64,000 nucleotides of DNA from Azospirillum brasilense (GCA_003241645.1 QFOX01000001.1:84150-148149); one strand, 5' to 3'. Shown: positions 25,419-36,363, counted from the first letter of the stretch. The notes: generated from the sequence alone by a model not told the origin. Translations and numbers: made by a program.

Positions 25419-25745
25419 TCAGGCCGCGGCGATGGCGAGAGCAGGCGTGCTCTGCCGACGAAGCGACGTGAATGCGGCGGCAGCGTTGCGGGCATAGGCG
25501 ATGGCGCGCGCGGCAGCGACCCCGAGGAGGCCGATGGTCGTGTGCGGATCGTTCTGCGTGCGCAAAGCGGTGCCTTCGATGCCGATGAGCTGCTGCGAGC
25601 CGGAAGCGGTGCGCATATCATTCAGCGGTTCGATCGCGCCGGAGCCGGGCATGGGGTTGCTGGCATCGCGGTTCAGTTCCTTGTTCGCCGACATAGCGAG
25701 CGCGGGCGTGGACATAGCGAGAGCAGCCAACAGTACTTTCCTCAT
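25419..25745 (-). CDS. Small secreted protein, unknown function
   Basis: The 108-residue product starts with a signal peptide, MRKVLLAALAMSTPALAMSA, likely cleaved after ALA. The mature part is unremarkable, rich in alanine, asparagine and arginine, with PMPGSGAIEPLNDM and no cysteine. ATG 25745 has GGAGTGA upstream; the longer frame to 25859 is unsupported. A double terminator follows, so the gene is transcribed alone. I do not recognise a family. Confidence 0.7.
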   Translation of the reverse strand: MRKVLLAALAMSTPALAMSANKELNRDASNPMPGSGAIEPLNDMRTASGSQQLIGIEGTALRTQNDPHTTIGLLGVAAARAIAYARNAAAAFTSLRRQSTPALAIAAA

Positions 25746-26062
25746 GGTAGTCACTCCAAATAAGGGAACGGAAAAAACCGAACCCGAAACACTGCCCCGT
25801 ACGCATTCCGAATGAATGGGTGCGGAAAGATTTTTTCGAACCTCTGAAAATGAGTTCACGTTCTAAAAATCAAAACAGCGGGCGCAGGCTAGCCAGCCGG
25901 TTCATAAGCATCACGTGAAGATTTGGTGACGGTGGCGCCCTGATAAAATCAATGGCTTAGCGGTGCCATGGGCCGGATTTTGCTGAAAAATGTGCATAAA
26001 AAGCCAAATCCTAACGTTTCTTCAAAGCTTTGTTCATGGTTCCTTAACCGCCAGCGGCGATA
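25746..26062. other. Intergenic region between divergent genes, no gene seen
   Basis: This 317-base spacer must hold the promoters of the small secreted protein (leftward) and the histidine kinase (rightward). It is less GC-rich than its surroundings, particularly around 25840-26045. I see no convincing -35/-10 pair, tRNA or repeat. TTAACC at 26044-26049 is too isolated to call a CtrA site. Confidence 0.5.
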
Positions 26063-27847
<1,785 letters not shown>

Positions 27848-27870
27848 TTCGCGATTGGCCTGCGGCACGA

Positions 27871-27957
27871 GAAGGGATCTGCTATCCCTTCGTCGCCTCC
27901 GGCTCCTTACCCTTTCCGTTCACTTCGTTCACGGCTCGCGCCATAAAGCGCTACGCG
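27871..27957. repeat. Family A repeat, intergenic degenerate copy
   Basis: The hairpin GAAGGGATCTGCTATCCCTTC opens the element, and CGGCTCGCGCCATAAAGCGC followed by TACGCG closes it. This is the same order as in the mnmC insertions (hairpin, then GGCTCGCGCC, then GCGCTACGC). It lies 23 bases after the kinase stop. Confidence 0.65.
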
Positions 27958-28051
27958 TTATGTAAAACCTGTGTATAGGGCGTAGGTTTAGTTGCAGTGA
28001 CCCCCCAGATTTAGTATGCGAAATACATCCAAACACCACGGATGGGGTCTT

Positions 28052-28717
28052 ATGCAGCATTCTCCCTTTTCGCCCGCGAACCTGAACGCGCAAGCCCACC
28101 GCCAGCTCATGACCTATTGGCGCGTGCGGATCCACAAAACCCTTGAGCAGCTGGAAACCGAAATGCGCCGCATGTTGCGCGTGGAATCCGGACTGGAACG
28201 TTTCGCGCTGGATATGGTGGCGCGCCTGCAGCCCTTCGCGGCCATGCTGGCGCATGTGCCCGCCGCGGTGGCCGAGCCGGTGGCCCTGCCGAAAGCGCCG
28301 TTCGAATGGGTGCAGCAGGCCGTGGGCGATGCGCGCGCGCGCGAGCTGAAGGCCCGCTTCCGCCAGTTGGCGAAAGAACTCCACCCGGATGCGACCGTAA
28401 GCGAAGCCGGGCGCCCCACCATGGCGCAAGTGAACCACGCCTATGCCACCAGCGACCTGGCCGCCCTTGTGCGGCTGGAGGCGCAATTGCTCGCCCCGGC
28501 GGAAGATGCGCCCGTGCAGGCCTTCGAGGAGTTTGTGCGGCAGGTGGAGCAAGCCACCCAGACCTACCGTCAGGCTTACACCAAGCTGCTGAATTCACCG
28601 CTCTATGCGCTGTATGCCCGCGCGGCCAGTGCGCAGGAAGACGGCTGGGATTTCGTGGAATCGCTCACCCGCCGCATCAAGCGCGTGGCGGAAAGCACCG
28701 CCCCACTCGCGGCGTAG
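28052..28717 (+). CDS. J-domain-like protein, unknown partner
   Basis: The 221-residue soluble protein has a C-terminal half with ELKARFRQLAKELHPDAT followed by MAQVNHAYATSDLAALVRL. This corresponds to helix II, the HPD motif and helix III of a J-domain. The N-terminal half (MTYWRVRIHKTLEQLETEMR) is helical and probably coiled. The C-terminal tail TYRQAYTKLLNSPLYALYAR is also helical. It could act as a DnaK co-chaperone. The start at ATG 28052 is favoured over ATG 28016 because of GGGG upstream. It ends three bases before the convergent pseudopilin stop. Confidence 0.75.
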   Translation: MQHSPFSPANLNAQAHRQLMTYWRVRIHKTLEQLETEMRRMLRVESGLERFALDMVARLQPFAAMLAHVPAAVAEPVALPKAPFEWVQQAVGDARARELKARFRQLAKELHPDATVSEAGRPTMAQVNHAYATSDLAALVRLEAQLLAPAEDAPVQAFEEFVRQVEQATQTYRQAYTKLLNSPLYALYARAASAQEDGWDFVESLTRRIKRVAESTAPLAA

Positions 28718-28720
28718 CTA

Positions 28721-29533
28721 CTAGAACGCGTTCAGGAAATAGAGCGAGCAGCCAATGGTCGAGCTGCTTAGCAGGTACGTGGCGCTGGTGTCCGTAGCGC
28801 TGGCGGCCGTACTGCAGAGATTGGTGGAGTTCTGATAGAGCGGGATGATCTTGCCCGAGACGGGCCGCCCATCATCCATCTTCGTGTCGATGTTCCATGC
28901 TTCTTCCGGCTTTAGCACATTGCCACCCGGAACATTACCACCCCCAGCCCACTGACGACCGAACATGAAATAAGGGGGATACCCGTTGGCGATATGCATG
29001 GTGGTAAAACACCCGCCGCCATAACCACAATTGGTTTGGGCCGCGCCCCAGCCCGCATTCGAAAGTTTTGCGCGCGGCGAGTTCGTGCCCGGCACGACAT
29101 CCGCCGAATTGTTCGTGGGCCCGGCAAGCCCGGTGTACGTACCTTCGATAAGCCCTGCCAATGCCAAGTGCCGCCAGAATTGATGCATTTCACGCGATGT
29201 GCTTACGGCACCGCTATTGTCCCACAGGATGGTGCCATCGCCATTGCCATCGCACGCGCCAGCACTGTTCACAGTGGCGCCACTATTGGTGGTGCAGTTG
29301 CTGCCATTCACCTGCCAGCCCCAAAACTTGGTCGCGTCGCGGAAATCACCCGGCACGGCGAAGTATTTGTCGCGGAAGGTCATGGCCGCGGCGGCATAGC
29401 GGCTATATTCCGTGCTCACGGCCCGCAACTCAGCCGCGCGAATGAGCGCCTGCCCCCCAAGGATACCGCCGGTAAGCAGCCCGAGAATGACCAGAACGAT
29501 CGAGAGTTCAACCAGCGAAAATGCGTGCTTCAT
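28721..29533 (-). CDS. Type IV prepilin-like protein (pseudopilin), isolated gene
   Basis: The 270-residue protein starts MKHAFSLVELSIVLVILGLL, a class III prepilin signal with the conserved glutamate at position 5 of the mature form. The rest is an extracellular domain rich in glycine, asparagine and serine, with paired cysteines (NGSNCTTNSG, TNCGYGGGCFTTM). It resembles in plan the pseudopilins at 52195-61515 but lacks their ADCWG-KFTYAV block, so it belongs to another subfamily. It needs a prepilin peptidase that is not encoded in the window. Confidence 0.85.
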   Translation of the reverse strand: MKHAFSLVELSIVLVILGLLTGGILGGQALIRAAELRAVSTEYSRYAAAAMTFRDKYFAVPGDFRDATKFWGWQVNGSNCTTNSGATVNSAGACDGNGDGTILWDNSGAVSTSREMHQFWRHLALAGLIEGTYTGLAGPTNNSADVVPGTNSPRAKLSNAGWGAAQTNCGYGGGCFTTMHIANGYPPYFMFGRQWAGGGNVPGGNVLKPEEAWNIDTKMDDGRPVSGKIIPLYQNSTNLCSTAASATDTSATYLLSSSTIGCSLYFLNAF

Positions 29534-29572
29534 ATGTCCATGATTATAAGGGTAAATGCATGCCCTATCTAG

Positions 29573-29604
29573 AAAAAACAGCCTCCCGCGAGGGAAGCTG
29601 TTTT
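29573..29604 (-). terminator. Terminator downstream of rpoH
   Basis: The stem AACAGC.TCCC / GGGA.GCTGTT has a GCG loop. It is followed by TTTTTT on the minus strand (29573-29578) and by TTTT on the plus strand, so it could stop transcripts from both directions. It lies 54 bases beyond the rpoH stop. Confidence 0.85.
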
Positions 29605-29657
29605 GAGATGGTTCACTGGTATCGTTCAGGAATGAAAACGAGAGGTACTGTGCTGCG

Positions 29658-30566
29658 TTACGCTGCGGCTGCTTTCGGCAGTAGCGGCTTGCCAGCGGCG
29701 GCCAGCACGAACTTGGTCATTTTGTCCATGGCGCGGGCCTCGATCTGGCGCACGCGTTCGCGGCTGATGTTGTAGCGCTGCGAAAGCTCCTCCAGCGTGA
29801 TCTGGTCCTCGCTGAGGCGGCGATGCAGGATGATGTCGCGCTCACGCGCGTTCAGCGTTTCCATGGCCTGCACCATCAGTTCGCGCTTCTGGGCGTATTC
29901 TTCGTGGTCGCCCAGCGTGGTTTCCTGATTGTCGCGCGTATCGGCCAGCATGTCCATCCACGCGCCGGAATCGCCGTCCTGCGTCATGGGTGCGTCCAGC
30001 CGCTGGTCATTGGCGCTCATGCGGCTGTCCATGTCGATCACGTCCTGCTCGTTCACGTTAAGCTCGGCAGCGATCAGGCGGATCTCCTCCGGCGTCAGCA
30101 CGGCGGATTCATCGATGCGCTGCAGGCGTTTTTTCATTTTCTTCAGATTGAAGAACAGGCGTTTCTGTGCCGCCGAGCTACCCATTTTCACGAGGCTCCA
30201 GCTGCGCAGCACGAATTCCTGAATGCTCGCTTTGATCCACCACATGGCGTAGGTGGAAAGGCGGAAGCCTTTTTCCGGCTCGAACTTTTTCACCGCCTGC
30301 ATCAGGCCGATATTGCCTTCGGCGATCAGCTCGGCCATGGGCAGGCCGTAGCCGCGGTATCCGCTGGCGATCTTGGCGACAAGGCGCAGGTGCGAGGTGA
30401 CCAGCTGGTGCGCGGCCTCGTAGTCCATGTCCTCGGTCCAGCGTTTGGCGAGGGCGTATTCCTCGTCGGCGGTGAGGATGGGGAATTTCTGGATCTCCTG
30501 CATGTAGCTCCGCAGCCCGCCATCGGGCGAAATTGCAGGAACAGCCATTGTTTTAACGTTTGCCAT
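29658..30566 (-). CDS. rpoH: RNA polymerase sigma factor RpoH (sigma-32)
   Basis: RpoH directs transcription of heat-shock genes. The 302-residue protein has sigma-70 region 2 (LRLVAKIASGYRGYGLPM, LIAEGNIGLMQAVKKFEPEKGFRLSTYAMWWIKASIQEF), the RpoH box AAQKRLFFNLKKMK that separates heat-shock factors from RpoD, and region 4 with LEELSQRYNISRERVRQIEARAM. ATG 30566 has GGAAAGG eight bases upstream. An RpoH-type promoter candidate stands before dnaK at 52130, so dnaK is a plausible target. It is the last gene of a minus-strand run and is followed by a terminator. Confidence 0.96.
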   Translation of the reverse strand: MANVKTMAVPAISPDGGLRSYMQEIQKFPILTADEEYALAKRWTEDMDYEAAHQLVTSHLRLVAKIASGYRGYGLPMAELIAEGNIGLMQAVKKFEPEKGFRLSTYAMWWIKASIQEFVLRSWSLVKMGSSAAQKRLFFNLKKMKKRLQRIDESAVLTPEEIRLIAAELNVNEQDVIDMDSRMSANDQRLDAPMTQDGDSGAWMDMLADTRDNQETTLGDHEEYAQKRELMVQAMETLNARERDIILHRRLSEDQITLEELSQRYNISRERVRQIEARAMDKMTKFVLAAAGKPLLPKAAAA

Positions 30567-30705
30567 GGTCACAACCTTTCCGTTGTTGCCGTGTATTGTT
30601 TCTTAACTGAATCAAATCACATATAAATGCGCCATAAGGCGCAGAAACATTCGCTCGGGAAGGCGCGAAGCGCGCATCGATAGCGATTGGCTGATATGTA
30701 CCGGA

Positions 30706-31713
30706 CTAGGCCCGGTTTGTCAAGGAAAGCAGGGTGCGCTCAAGGGCCTCGAGATCCGCAGGAATCGGGCATGAAAACAGCATTTCCTCGCCCGAAAAAG
30801 GATGGATTAGCGCCAGTTCCAGCGCGTGTAACGCCTGACGATGAAATCCGGTTAATGAAAGCAGTGTTTCCTGCGGGATGACACTGTGCGAACTGCGCAT
30901 GCGATTGAAGCGCGTACCCGGCGCTGTGCCGTACAGCGCATCGCCGATCAGCTGGCATTTGCGGTGCGCCATGTGCACGCGGATCTGGTGCGTGCGGCCG
31001 GTGTCGAGCTGGCACATCACCTTGCTGGCCACCGGGTTGATGGAGGATTTGGGAATGTACTGGTCCATCGTTTCGTAGAAGGTCAGCGCGTGCTTGCCGC
31101 CTTCCACCACCGCCATTTGCTTGCGCATGCGGGGATTGCGCGCGATCGGCGCATCGATCTCGCCCTCGCGCGGGGTCAATGCGCCCCACACGTAGCAGAT
31201 ATAGGTACGGCTCAGCGTGCGGTCCTTCAGCTGCGCGGAAAGCGACTGGTGCGCCGCGTCGTTCTTTGCCACCACCAGCAGGCCCGAGGTGTCTTTGTCG
31301 ATGCGGTGGACGATGCCGGGGCGCGCCACGCCACCAATGCCGGAAAGCGTGTCACCGCAATGCGCCAGCAGCGCATGCACCAACGTGCCCGACTGCGCGC
31401 CGGGGGCGGGGTGCACGGTCATGCCCGGCGCTTTGTTGATGACGAGCAGGTGCTCATCCTCGAACACCACATCCAGCGCGATCTTCTCAGGCGTGAGTTG
31501 CAGGGCCTTCACCTCCGGCACGGTGATGGTATAGGTCTCGCCTTCCTTCACTTTGTAGCTGGCGTTGCGCGATGGGCTGACCTGCCCCTCATCCAGCAAT
31601 TGCTGCACGCGCGCGCGGCTGGTGCCTTCCAGCTGGTCGCTGATGAATTTGTCCAGCCGGGTGCTGGCATCGTATTCGCCGACGGTGAGGGTATGGGTTT
31701 GTGTGGTGCTCAT
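30706..31713 (-). CDS. rluD: RluA/RluD-family 23S rRNA pseudouridine synthase
   Basis: The 335-residue protein has an N-terminal S4 RNA-binding domain (RLDKFISDQLEGTSRARVQQLLDEGQV) and a pseudouridine synthase domain. The catalytic aspartate is in PGIVHRIDKDTSGLLVVAKN, and RTHQIRVHMAHRKCQLIGD closes the active site. RluD modifies helix 69 of 23S rRNA; the RluA/C/D specificity is judged by length and S4 domain only. AAGGA lies seven bases before the ATG. A family C repeat precedes the gene. Confidence 0.9.
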   Translation of the reverse strand: MSTTQTHTLTVGEYDASTRLDKFISDQLEGTSRARVQQLLDEGQVSPSRNASYKVKEGETYTITVPEVKALQLTPEKIALDVVFEDEHLLVINKAPGMTVHPAPGAQSGTLVHALLAHCGDTLSGIGGVARPGIVHRIDKDTSGLLVVAKNDAAHQSLSAQLKDRTLSRTYICYVWGALTPREGEIDAPIARNPRMRKQMAVVEGGKHALTFYETMDQYIPKSSINPVASKVMCQLDTGRTHQIRVHMAHRKCQLIGDALYGTAPGTRFNRMRSSHSVIPQETLLSLTGFHRQALHALELALIHPFSGEEMLFSCPIPADLEALERTLLSLTNRA

Positions 31714-31725
31714 GCTCTATTCCTT

Positions 31726-31880
31726 GTCATCCCGTACACGCTGCCAGTAGGCAGCATGTTACGGGATCCAGACATTTCCAAAAGCCAGTAGGCTTTTGGA
31801 AATAACGCAAAACTCCTACTTGAGTTTTGCTGCGATGGATACCGGATAAAATTTTCTCCTGAAAATTTTTCCGGCATGAC
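31726..31880. repeat. Compound palindromic repeat, family C
   Basis: The ends GTCATCCCG and CCGGCATGAC are inverted. Inside lies a run of short hairpins: GCTGCCAGTAGGCAGC, CCAAAAGCCAGTAGGCTTTTGG, CAAAACTCCTACTTGAGTTTTG and AAAATTTTCTCCTGAAAATTTT. Several share the loop word AGTAG or its complement. It fills the space between the M16 peptidase stop and the rluD start. Confidence 0.85.
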
Positions 31881-31890
31881 GGCGTTTGGT

Positions 31891-33150
31891 TTATGCGGCC
31901 AGCGCCCAAACGAAATCCACCTCCGCCACGCTGCCTTGCGGGCCCAGTGCGGCGACCGCGGGGGTGGTGGCGAACATGCGCGACGCGACGCGGCGAATGT
32001 CCGCCTCGGTGATGGATTCGATCTGCTCCAGAATTTCATCGGCCGTTTTGTAGCGGCCATACACATGCAAATGCCGCGCGATCCATTCAGCAATGGCGCC
32101 GCTGGATTCGCGCGTCATCACGATGCCGGCTTTCAGCTGGTTCTTGGCGCGCAGCAATTCGGCGGCGCTTACGCCCAGTGCGCTGGTGCCCAGCACGCGC
32201 TTCAGGCCTTCCAGCAATTCGGGCACTTTCTCGGCGCTGGTGCCCGCATAGATGCCGACCACGCCCACATCCTGATAGGCACTGGCGAAGGCCGATACCG
32301 AATAGGCGAGCCCGCGCTCCTCGCGGATTTCCTGGAACAGGCGTGAGCTCATGCCGCCACCCAGAATGGTGCCGAACACCTGCAGCGCGTAGTAATCCTC
32401 GTGGCTGCTGGGCATGCCGGGGTAGCCGAGCAGCAATTGCACCTGCTCGAGATCTTTCTCCTGCGTGCGGCGGCCGGTGTGGAAGGTGGCAGGCGCCGGT
32501 GGCAGCACCACGCCCTGCGTGTGCCGTGCGCCGAAGAATTCGCCCGCAATGGCGGTGACTTCCGCATGGTTCACCGCCCCCGCGGCGCTGATGACCATGC
32601 GCGTGGGCTGGTAATGTTTGTCGGTATAGGCGATGAGATCATCGCGGCTGTAGGCCGACACTTGCGCTTCCGGGCCAAGAATGCTGCGGCCCAGCGGCTG
32701 GCCTTCGAACACGGCTTCCTGGAACAGGTCGAACACCACGTCGTCGGGCGAATCCTGATGCATGGCGATCTCCTGCAGGATCACCTCGCGCTCGCGCTCC
32801 AGCTCGGTGGCGTCGAACACCGAATCGGCGACGATCTCGCACAGCAGGGTCAGCGCCTGCGTGCCGTATTCTTTCAGTACTTTCGCGTAATAGACTGTGT
32901 GTTCATGGCTGGTGTAGGCGTTCACGTTGCCGCCCATCAGGTCGAACGCTTCGGCGATGCGGCGCGCGTTCAGTTTGCTGGTGCCCTTGAAGGCCATGTG
33001 TTCCAGCAGGTGCGACAGGCCGTTCTCGGCCAGTTCCTCGTGGCGGGCGCCCACATCCACCGCAATGGCGAAGGCGGCCGAATGGGTGTTGTCCAGCATT
33101 TCGCTGGCCACGCGCAGGCCATTGGGCAGGGTGCTTAGCTGATAGCTCAT
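31891..33150 (-). CDS. M16-family zinc peptidase (mitochondrial processing peptidase-like)
   Basis: The 419-residue protein carries the inverted zinc motif HLLEHMAFKGT (about residues 47-57) with a downstream glutamate in the ELEREREVILQEI helix. It also carries the second-domain motif LLGYPGMPSSHEDYYALQV and SRLFQEIREERGLAYSVSAF. This is the single-subunit form found in alphaproteobacteria and related to mitochondrial processing peptidase. The natural substrate is unknown. Its ATG overlaps the thrC stop (ATGA), so the two are coupled, an arrangement I remember from other alphaproteobacteria. Confidence 0.92.
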   Translation of the reverse strand: MSYQLSTLPNGLRVASEMLDNTHSAAFAIAVDVGARHEELAENGLSHLLEHMAFKGTSKLNARRIAEAFDLMGGNVNAYTSHEHTVYYAKVLKEYGTQALTLLCEIVADSVFDATELEREREVILQEIAMHQDSPDDVVFDLFQEAVFEGQPLGRSILGPEAQVSAYSRDDLIAYTDKHYQPTRMVISAAGAVNHAEVTAIAGEFFGARHTQGVVLPPAPATFHTGRRTQEKDLEQVQLLLGYPGMPSSHEDYYALQVFGTILGGGMSSRLFQEIREERGLAYSVSAFASAYQDVGVVGIYAGTSAEKVPELLEGLKRVLGTSALGVSAAELLRAKNQLKAGIVMTRESSGAIAEWIARHLHVYGRYKTADEILEQIESITEADIRRVASRMFATTPAVAALGPQGSVAEVDFVWALAA

Positions 33151-34526
33151 AGGCTACGGATATAGTGCACCAACGCCGCGGCGTCATTGGCCAGCGGGGT
33201 GATTTTTTCCGCGCGATCGAACAGATCGGCCATGTGCGACGGCAGGGCCGGGTGCTGGCCGGTGGCTTGCACCACCGCTTCGGGGAATTTGGCCGGGTGC
33301 GCGGTCGCCAGCGTGACGGTGATGCCCGGCGCAGCAATGGCCTGCGCGGCGGCCACGCCCACGGCGGTGTGCGGGTCCAGCACGTAGCCGCTGTCGGCAT
33401 GGGTTTTGGCGATGGTGGCCAGCGTCGTCGCGTCATCCACCGCGTGGGCGGCGAACATGGCGGTGAAGCTTGCATGCGCATCAGCGCTGAGCGTGAGCGA
33501 TTTGGTCGCGCGGAAATCGGCGATCAGTTGGCTCAACCGTGCGCCGTCGCGGCCATAGAGGTCGAACAGCAGGCGTTCGAAGTTGCTGGCGATCTGGATG
33601 TCCATGCTGGGGCTGAGCGTCGCATCCACCCCGGTGATGGCGTATTCGCCGCTGTGCACGGCGCGGCTTAGAATGTCGTTCTTGTTGGTGGCGATCATCA
33701 GCTTGCCCATGGGCAGGCCCATCTGCCGCGCAATGTAGCCCGCGAAAATATCGCCAAAATTGCCGGTCGGCACGCAGAAATTCAATGGGTTAGCGGGAGC
33801 ACCCAAACGCAGCGCCGCGTAGAAATAATACACTACCTGCGCCAGCACCCGCACCCAGTTGATGGAGTTAACCGCCAGCAATGTGGTGCCCGCGCGCAGC
33901 TGCGCATCGGCGAACAGGGCTTTCACCAGGTCCTGGCAATCGTCGAACGTGCCGTCCACTTCCATGGCGTGCACGTTGGCCTCGCCGGTGGTGGTCATCT
34001 GGCGGCGCTGTACGGCGCTGGTGCGCCCGCGCGGATACAGGATCACGATATCGAGGTTTGCACGACCCCGGCAGCCTGCAATGGCGGCCGAACCCGTATC
34101 GCCCGAGGTGGCGCCCAGCACCACCGCGCGATCGGCGGAGTCTTTCAGGGCTTCGTCCATCAAATGGCCAACGAGTTGCAGCGCAAAGTCCTTGAAGGCC
34201 AGCGTGGGGCCGTGGAAAAGCTCCAGTACGAAATGCTGCGGGCCAAGCTGCACCAGCGGCGCAATCGCGCTGTGGCGGAAGCTGGCATAGGCCTTGTCGA
34301 TGCAGGCGCGCAGCTGCGCGTCGGTGAAGCTGTCGCCCACAAAGGGTTTCAGCAGTGTGAAGGCCAGCTCCTCGTAGGTGAGCGGTGCCATGGCCGCGAT
34401 CTCGGCAGGGCTGAAATGCGGCAGGGATTCGGGCACGTAGAGGCCACCATCGCTGGCCAGACCGGCAAGCAACGCGCCCTTGAAATCAACGATGGGGGCT
34501 TTGCCCCGGGTGGAAATGTAATGCAT
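33147..34526 (-). CDS. thrC: Threonine synthase
   Basis: ThrC converts O-phosphohomoserine to threonine with PLP. The 459-residue protein starts MHYISTRGKAP, typical of the longer proteobacterial type. The PLP lysine lies in LFHGPTLAFKDFALQL, and the phosphate and cofactor loops in VLGATSGDTGSAAI and FCVPTGNFGDIFAGY. ATG 34526 fits the conserved start, while the frame extends uselessly to 34559. Next downstream is the coupled M16 peptidase. Confidence 0.96.
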   Translation of the reverse strand: MHYISTRGKAPIVDFKGALLAGLASDGGLYVPESLPHFSPAEIAAMAPLTYEELAFTLLKPFVGDSFTDAQLRACIDKAYASFRHSAIAPLVQLGPQHFVLELFHGPTLAFKDFALQLVGHLMDEALKDSADRAVVLGATSGDTGSAAIAGCRGRANLDIVILYPRGRTSAVQRRQMTTTGEANVHAMEVDGTFDDCQDLVKALFADAQLRAGTTLLAVNSINWVRVLAQVVYYFYAALRLGAPANPLNFCVPTGNFGDIFAGYIARQMGLPMGKLMIATNKNDILSRAVHSGEYAITGVDATLSPSMDIQIASNFERLLFDLYGRDGARLSQLIADFRATKSLTLSADAHASFTAMFAAHAVDDATTLATIAKTHADSGYVLDPHTAVGVAAAQAIAAPGITVTLATAHPAKFPEAVVQATGQHPALPSHMADLFDRAEKITPLANDAAALVHYIRSL

Positions 34527-34570
34527 GCCGGGGGTTATAGCGGATTTGCCCCAACGCACAAGATTTCCCT

Positions 34571-34719
34571 GTCATCCCGGAATTTTTGGCAGAAGGCAAA
34601 AATCTCCGGGATCCAGACGGTACCGCCGCAAGTAGGCGGCGGTCGTCACAAAAAGTCTGCTAACTTTTTGTGCGCAGATCCCGGTGTTGCTCCGCTTCTG
34701 CTGCGCAAACCGGGATGAC
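34571..34719. repeat. Compound palindromic repeat, family C
   Basis: The ends GTCATCCCGG and CCGGGATGAC are inverted. Inside are hairpins ATTTTTGGCAGAAGGCAAAAAT, ACCGCCGCAAGTAGGCGGCGGT and ACAAAAAGTCTGCTAACTTTTTGT. The plan copies that of 31726-31880, although the arm sequences differ. A truncated GTCCGGGATGAC word follows at 34757-34768. The 34527-34881 spacer is filled by this and the next repeat. Confidence 0.88.
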
Positions 34720-34801
34720 ATCCGAATAAATAACGTGAAGTGGCGCTCACAAGTCCGGGATGACGACCGGCTGATAAATCAGCGCTGTTATGCAAGTGCG
34801 T

Positions 34802-34880
34802 AGCGCCGAAGCGACGCGGCAATCCAGTTTATGCCATTCAGGCACTGTTTCTGGATTGCTTCGCGATGCTCGCAATGACG
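34802..34880. repeat. GTCATTGCGAG-type palindromic repeat, family D
   Basis: Read on the minus strand it begins CCGTCATTGCGAGCATCGCG and ends GCCGCGTCGCTTCGGCGCTA. It holds two facing copies of the word CAATCCAG. The second copy in the window is at 49992-50080. The element ends one base before the stop codon of the M32 carboxypeptidase. Confidence 0.8.
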
Positions 34881-34881
34881 G

Positions 34882-36363
34882 TTATGCGAGGTAGCGCGCG
34901 CGCAGGTGCGCTTCGAAATGCGCGGGGTTGAGCGCCTCGCCCGTGGCGGCACGCAGGATATCCTCGCCGCGCATGCTGCTGGCTTTGCTGTGCACATGCG
35001 TGCGCAACCATTGCAGCATGGGCGCGAAGTCGCCGCGGGCCAGTTCCGCATCCAGTTGCGGCAGGGCGCGGCGGCAGGCGGCCATCAGCTGGGCGGCGGT
35101 CATGGCGCCGAGCGTGTAGGTCGGGAAATAGCCGAACATACCTTCCGGCCAGTGAATATCCTGCAGGCAGCCATGCGCGTGGTCGGGCGGGGTGATGCCC
35201 AGGTAGGCCTGCGTTTTTTCGGCCCATGCGGTGGGCAGGTCGGCGGCGTCCAGGCTGCCATCCAGCAGTGCCTGCTCCAGCTCGTAGCGCCAGATCACGT
35301 GCAGCGGATAGGTCACCTCGTCGGCATTGACGCGGATATGGCTGCGCTCCACCCGGGTGAGGTTGCGGTAGACGTTCGCCTCGTCCCACACCGAGCCGGA
35401 AAGGCCGAAGGTTTTGGTCAGCTGCGGCAGCAGGAATTTCAGGAAGGCGCGGCTGCGCGACACCTGCATTTCCACGAACAGCGATTGCGATTCATGCATG
35501 CTCATGCCGCGTGCCTCGCCGATCGGCAGGCCGCGCCACGCCTCGGGCAGGCCCTGCTCGTAGAGCGCGTGGCCGGTCTCGTGCAGCACGCCATAGAGCG
35601 CGTCGGTGAAGCGGTCCTCGCGGTAGCGGGTGGTGATGCGCACATCGCCCGGCGCACCGCCGCAGAACGGGTGGGCGGAAATGTCGATGCGGCCACGCGT
35701 GGTGTCGAAGCCCAGCGCCAGCATCATGGCGCGGCCAAGCGCTTCCTGCGTGGCCACGGGCACGGTCGCGTTCAGTGGCTGTGCGGGCTGCGTTTGCTGA
35801 TGCGCGATGACCTCGCCCACGAAGGCAGGCAGCCATGTTTTGGTCTGCGCGAAAACGGGGTCAATGGTGGCACGGCGCAGGCCGCGGTCGTAGCTGTCCA
35901 GCAGCGCGTCGTAGGGGGAAAGTGCGAGTGCTTCCGCCTTGGCCTGCGCCACCTCGCGCGTGAGGGCGATCACCTCGCGGAAGATCGGCAGGAAGCCCGC
36001 ATAGTCCGACGTTTCTTTAGCGCTGCGCCATTGATGTTCGCTTTTCAGGCGCAGCTTGGTCAGCGCGCTGACCAGCGCTTGCGGCACGCTGGTGGCATGG
36101 CTCCAGCGCCAGTGCATCTCGTCGAGGTTGGTGCGGCGCCAGTCTTCCAACGGTTCACTTTGGGCGGCGGCGAACCAGTCGGCCAGTGCGGGGTCGGTCA
36201 GTTTTTCGTGGCTGATCTCGGCGAGTGCAGCCAGCTGGTCGCCGCGCGCATCGGTCGAACCGCCGGGCAGCATGGTTGCTGCATCCCAATGCAGGATGCC
36301 GCTGGCCGCATCGATGGATGCGATCTGTTTGAAGCGCGCCTCCAGCTTGGATGTGGCACTCAT
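34882..36363 (-). CDS. M32-family metallocarboxypeptidase (Taq type)
   Basis: The 493-residue protein has the M32 zinc motif VLHETGHALYEQG followed by SMHESQSLFVEMQVSRS, which provides the third ligand. Other family words are DVRITTRYREDRF and RVNADEVTYPLHVIWRYELE. M32 enzymes remove C-terminal residues broadly from peptides. Length matches the family. Its ATG overlaps the SURF1 stop, so it is probably the last gene of the cytochrome oxidase transcript; a functional link is not evident. Confidence 0.94.
   Translation of the reverse strand: MSATSKLEARFKQIASIDAASGILHWDAATMLPGGSTDARGDQLAALAEISHEKLTDPALADWFAAAQSEPLEDWRRTNLDEMHWRWSHATSVPQALVSALTKLRLKSEHQWRSAKETSDYAGFLPIFREVIALTREVAQAKAEALALSPYDALLDSYDRGLRRATIDPVFAQTKTWLPAFVGEVIAHQQTQPAQPLNATVPVATQEALGRAMMLALGFDTTRGRIDISAHPFCGGAPGDVRITTRYREDRFTDALYGVLHETGHALYEQGLPEAWRGLPIGEARGMSMHESQSLFVEMQVSRSRAFLKFLLPQLTKTFGLSGSVWDEANVYRNLTRVERSHIRVNADEVTYPLHVIWRYELEQALLDGSLDAADLPTAWAEKTQAYLGITPPDHAHGCLQDIHWPEGMFGYFPTYTLGAMTAAQLMAACRRALPQLDAELARGDFAPMLQWLRTHVHSKASSMRGEDILRAATGEALNPAHFEAHLRARYLA

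Noticed and set aside
34788..35051. Minus-strand frame across the family D repeat and the carboxypeptidase 3' end
   Set aside because: It is formed by the repeat sequence and the off-frame shadow of the real gene, with no start signal.
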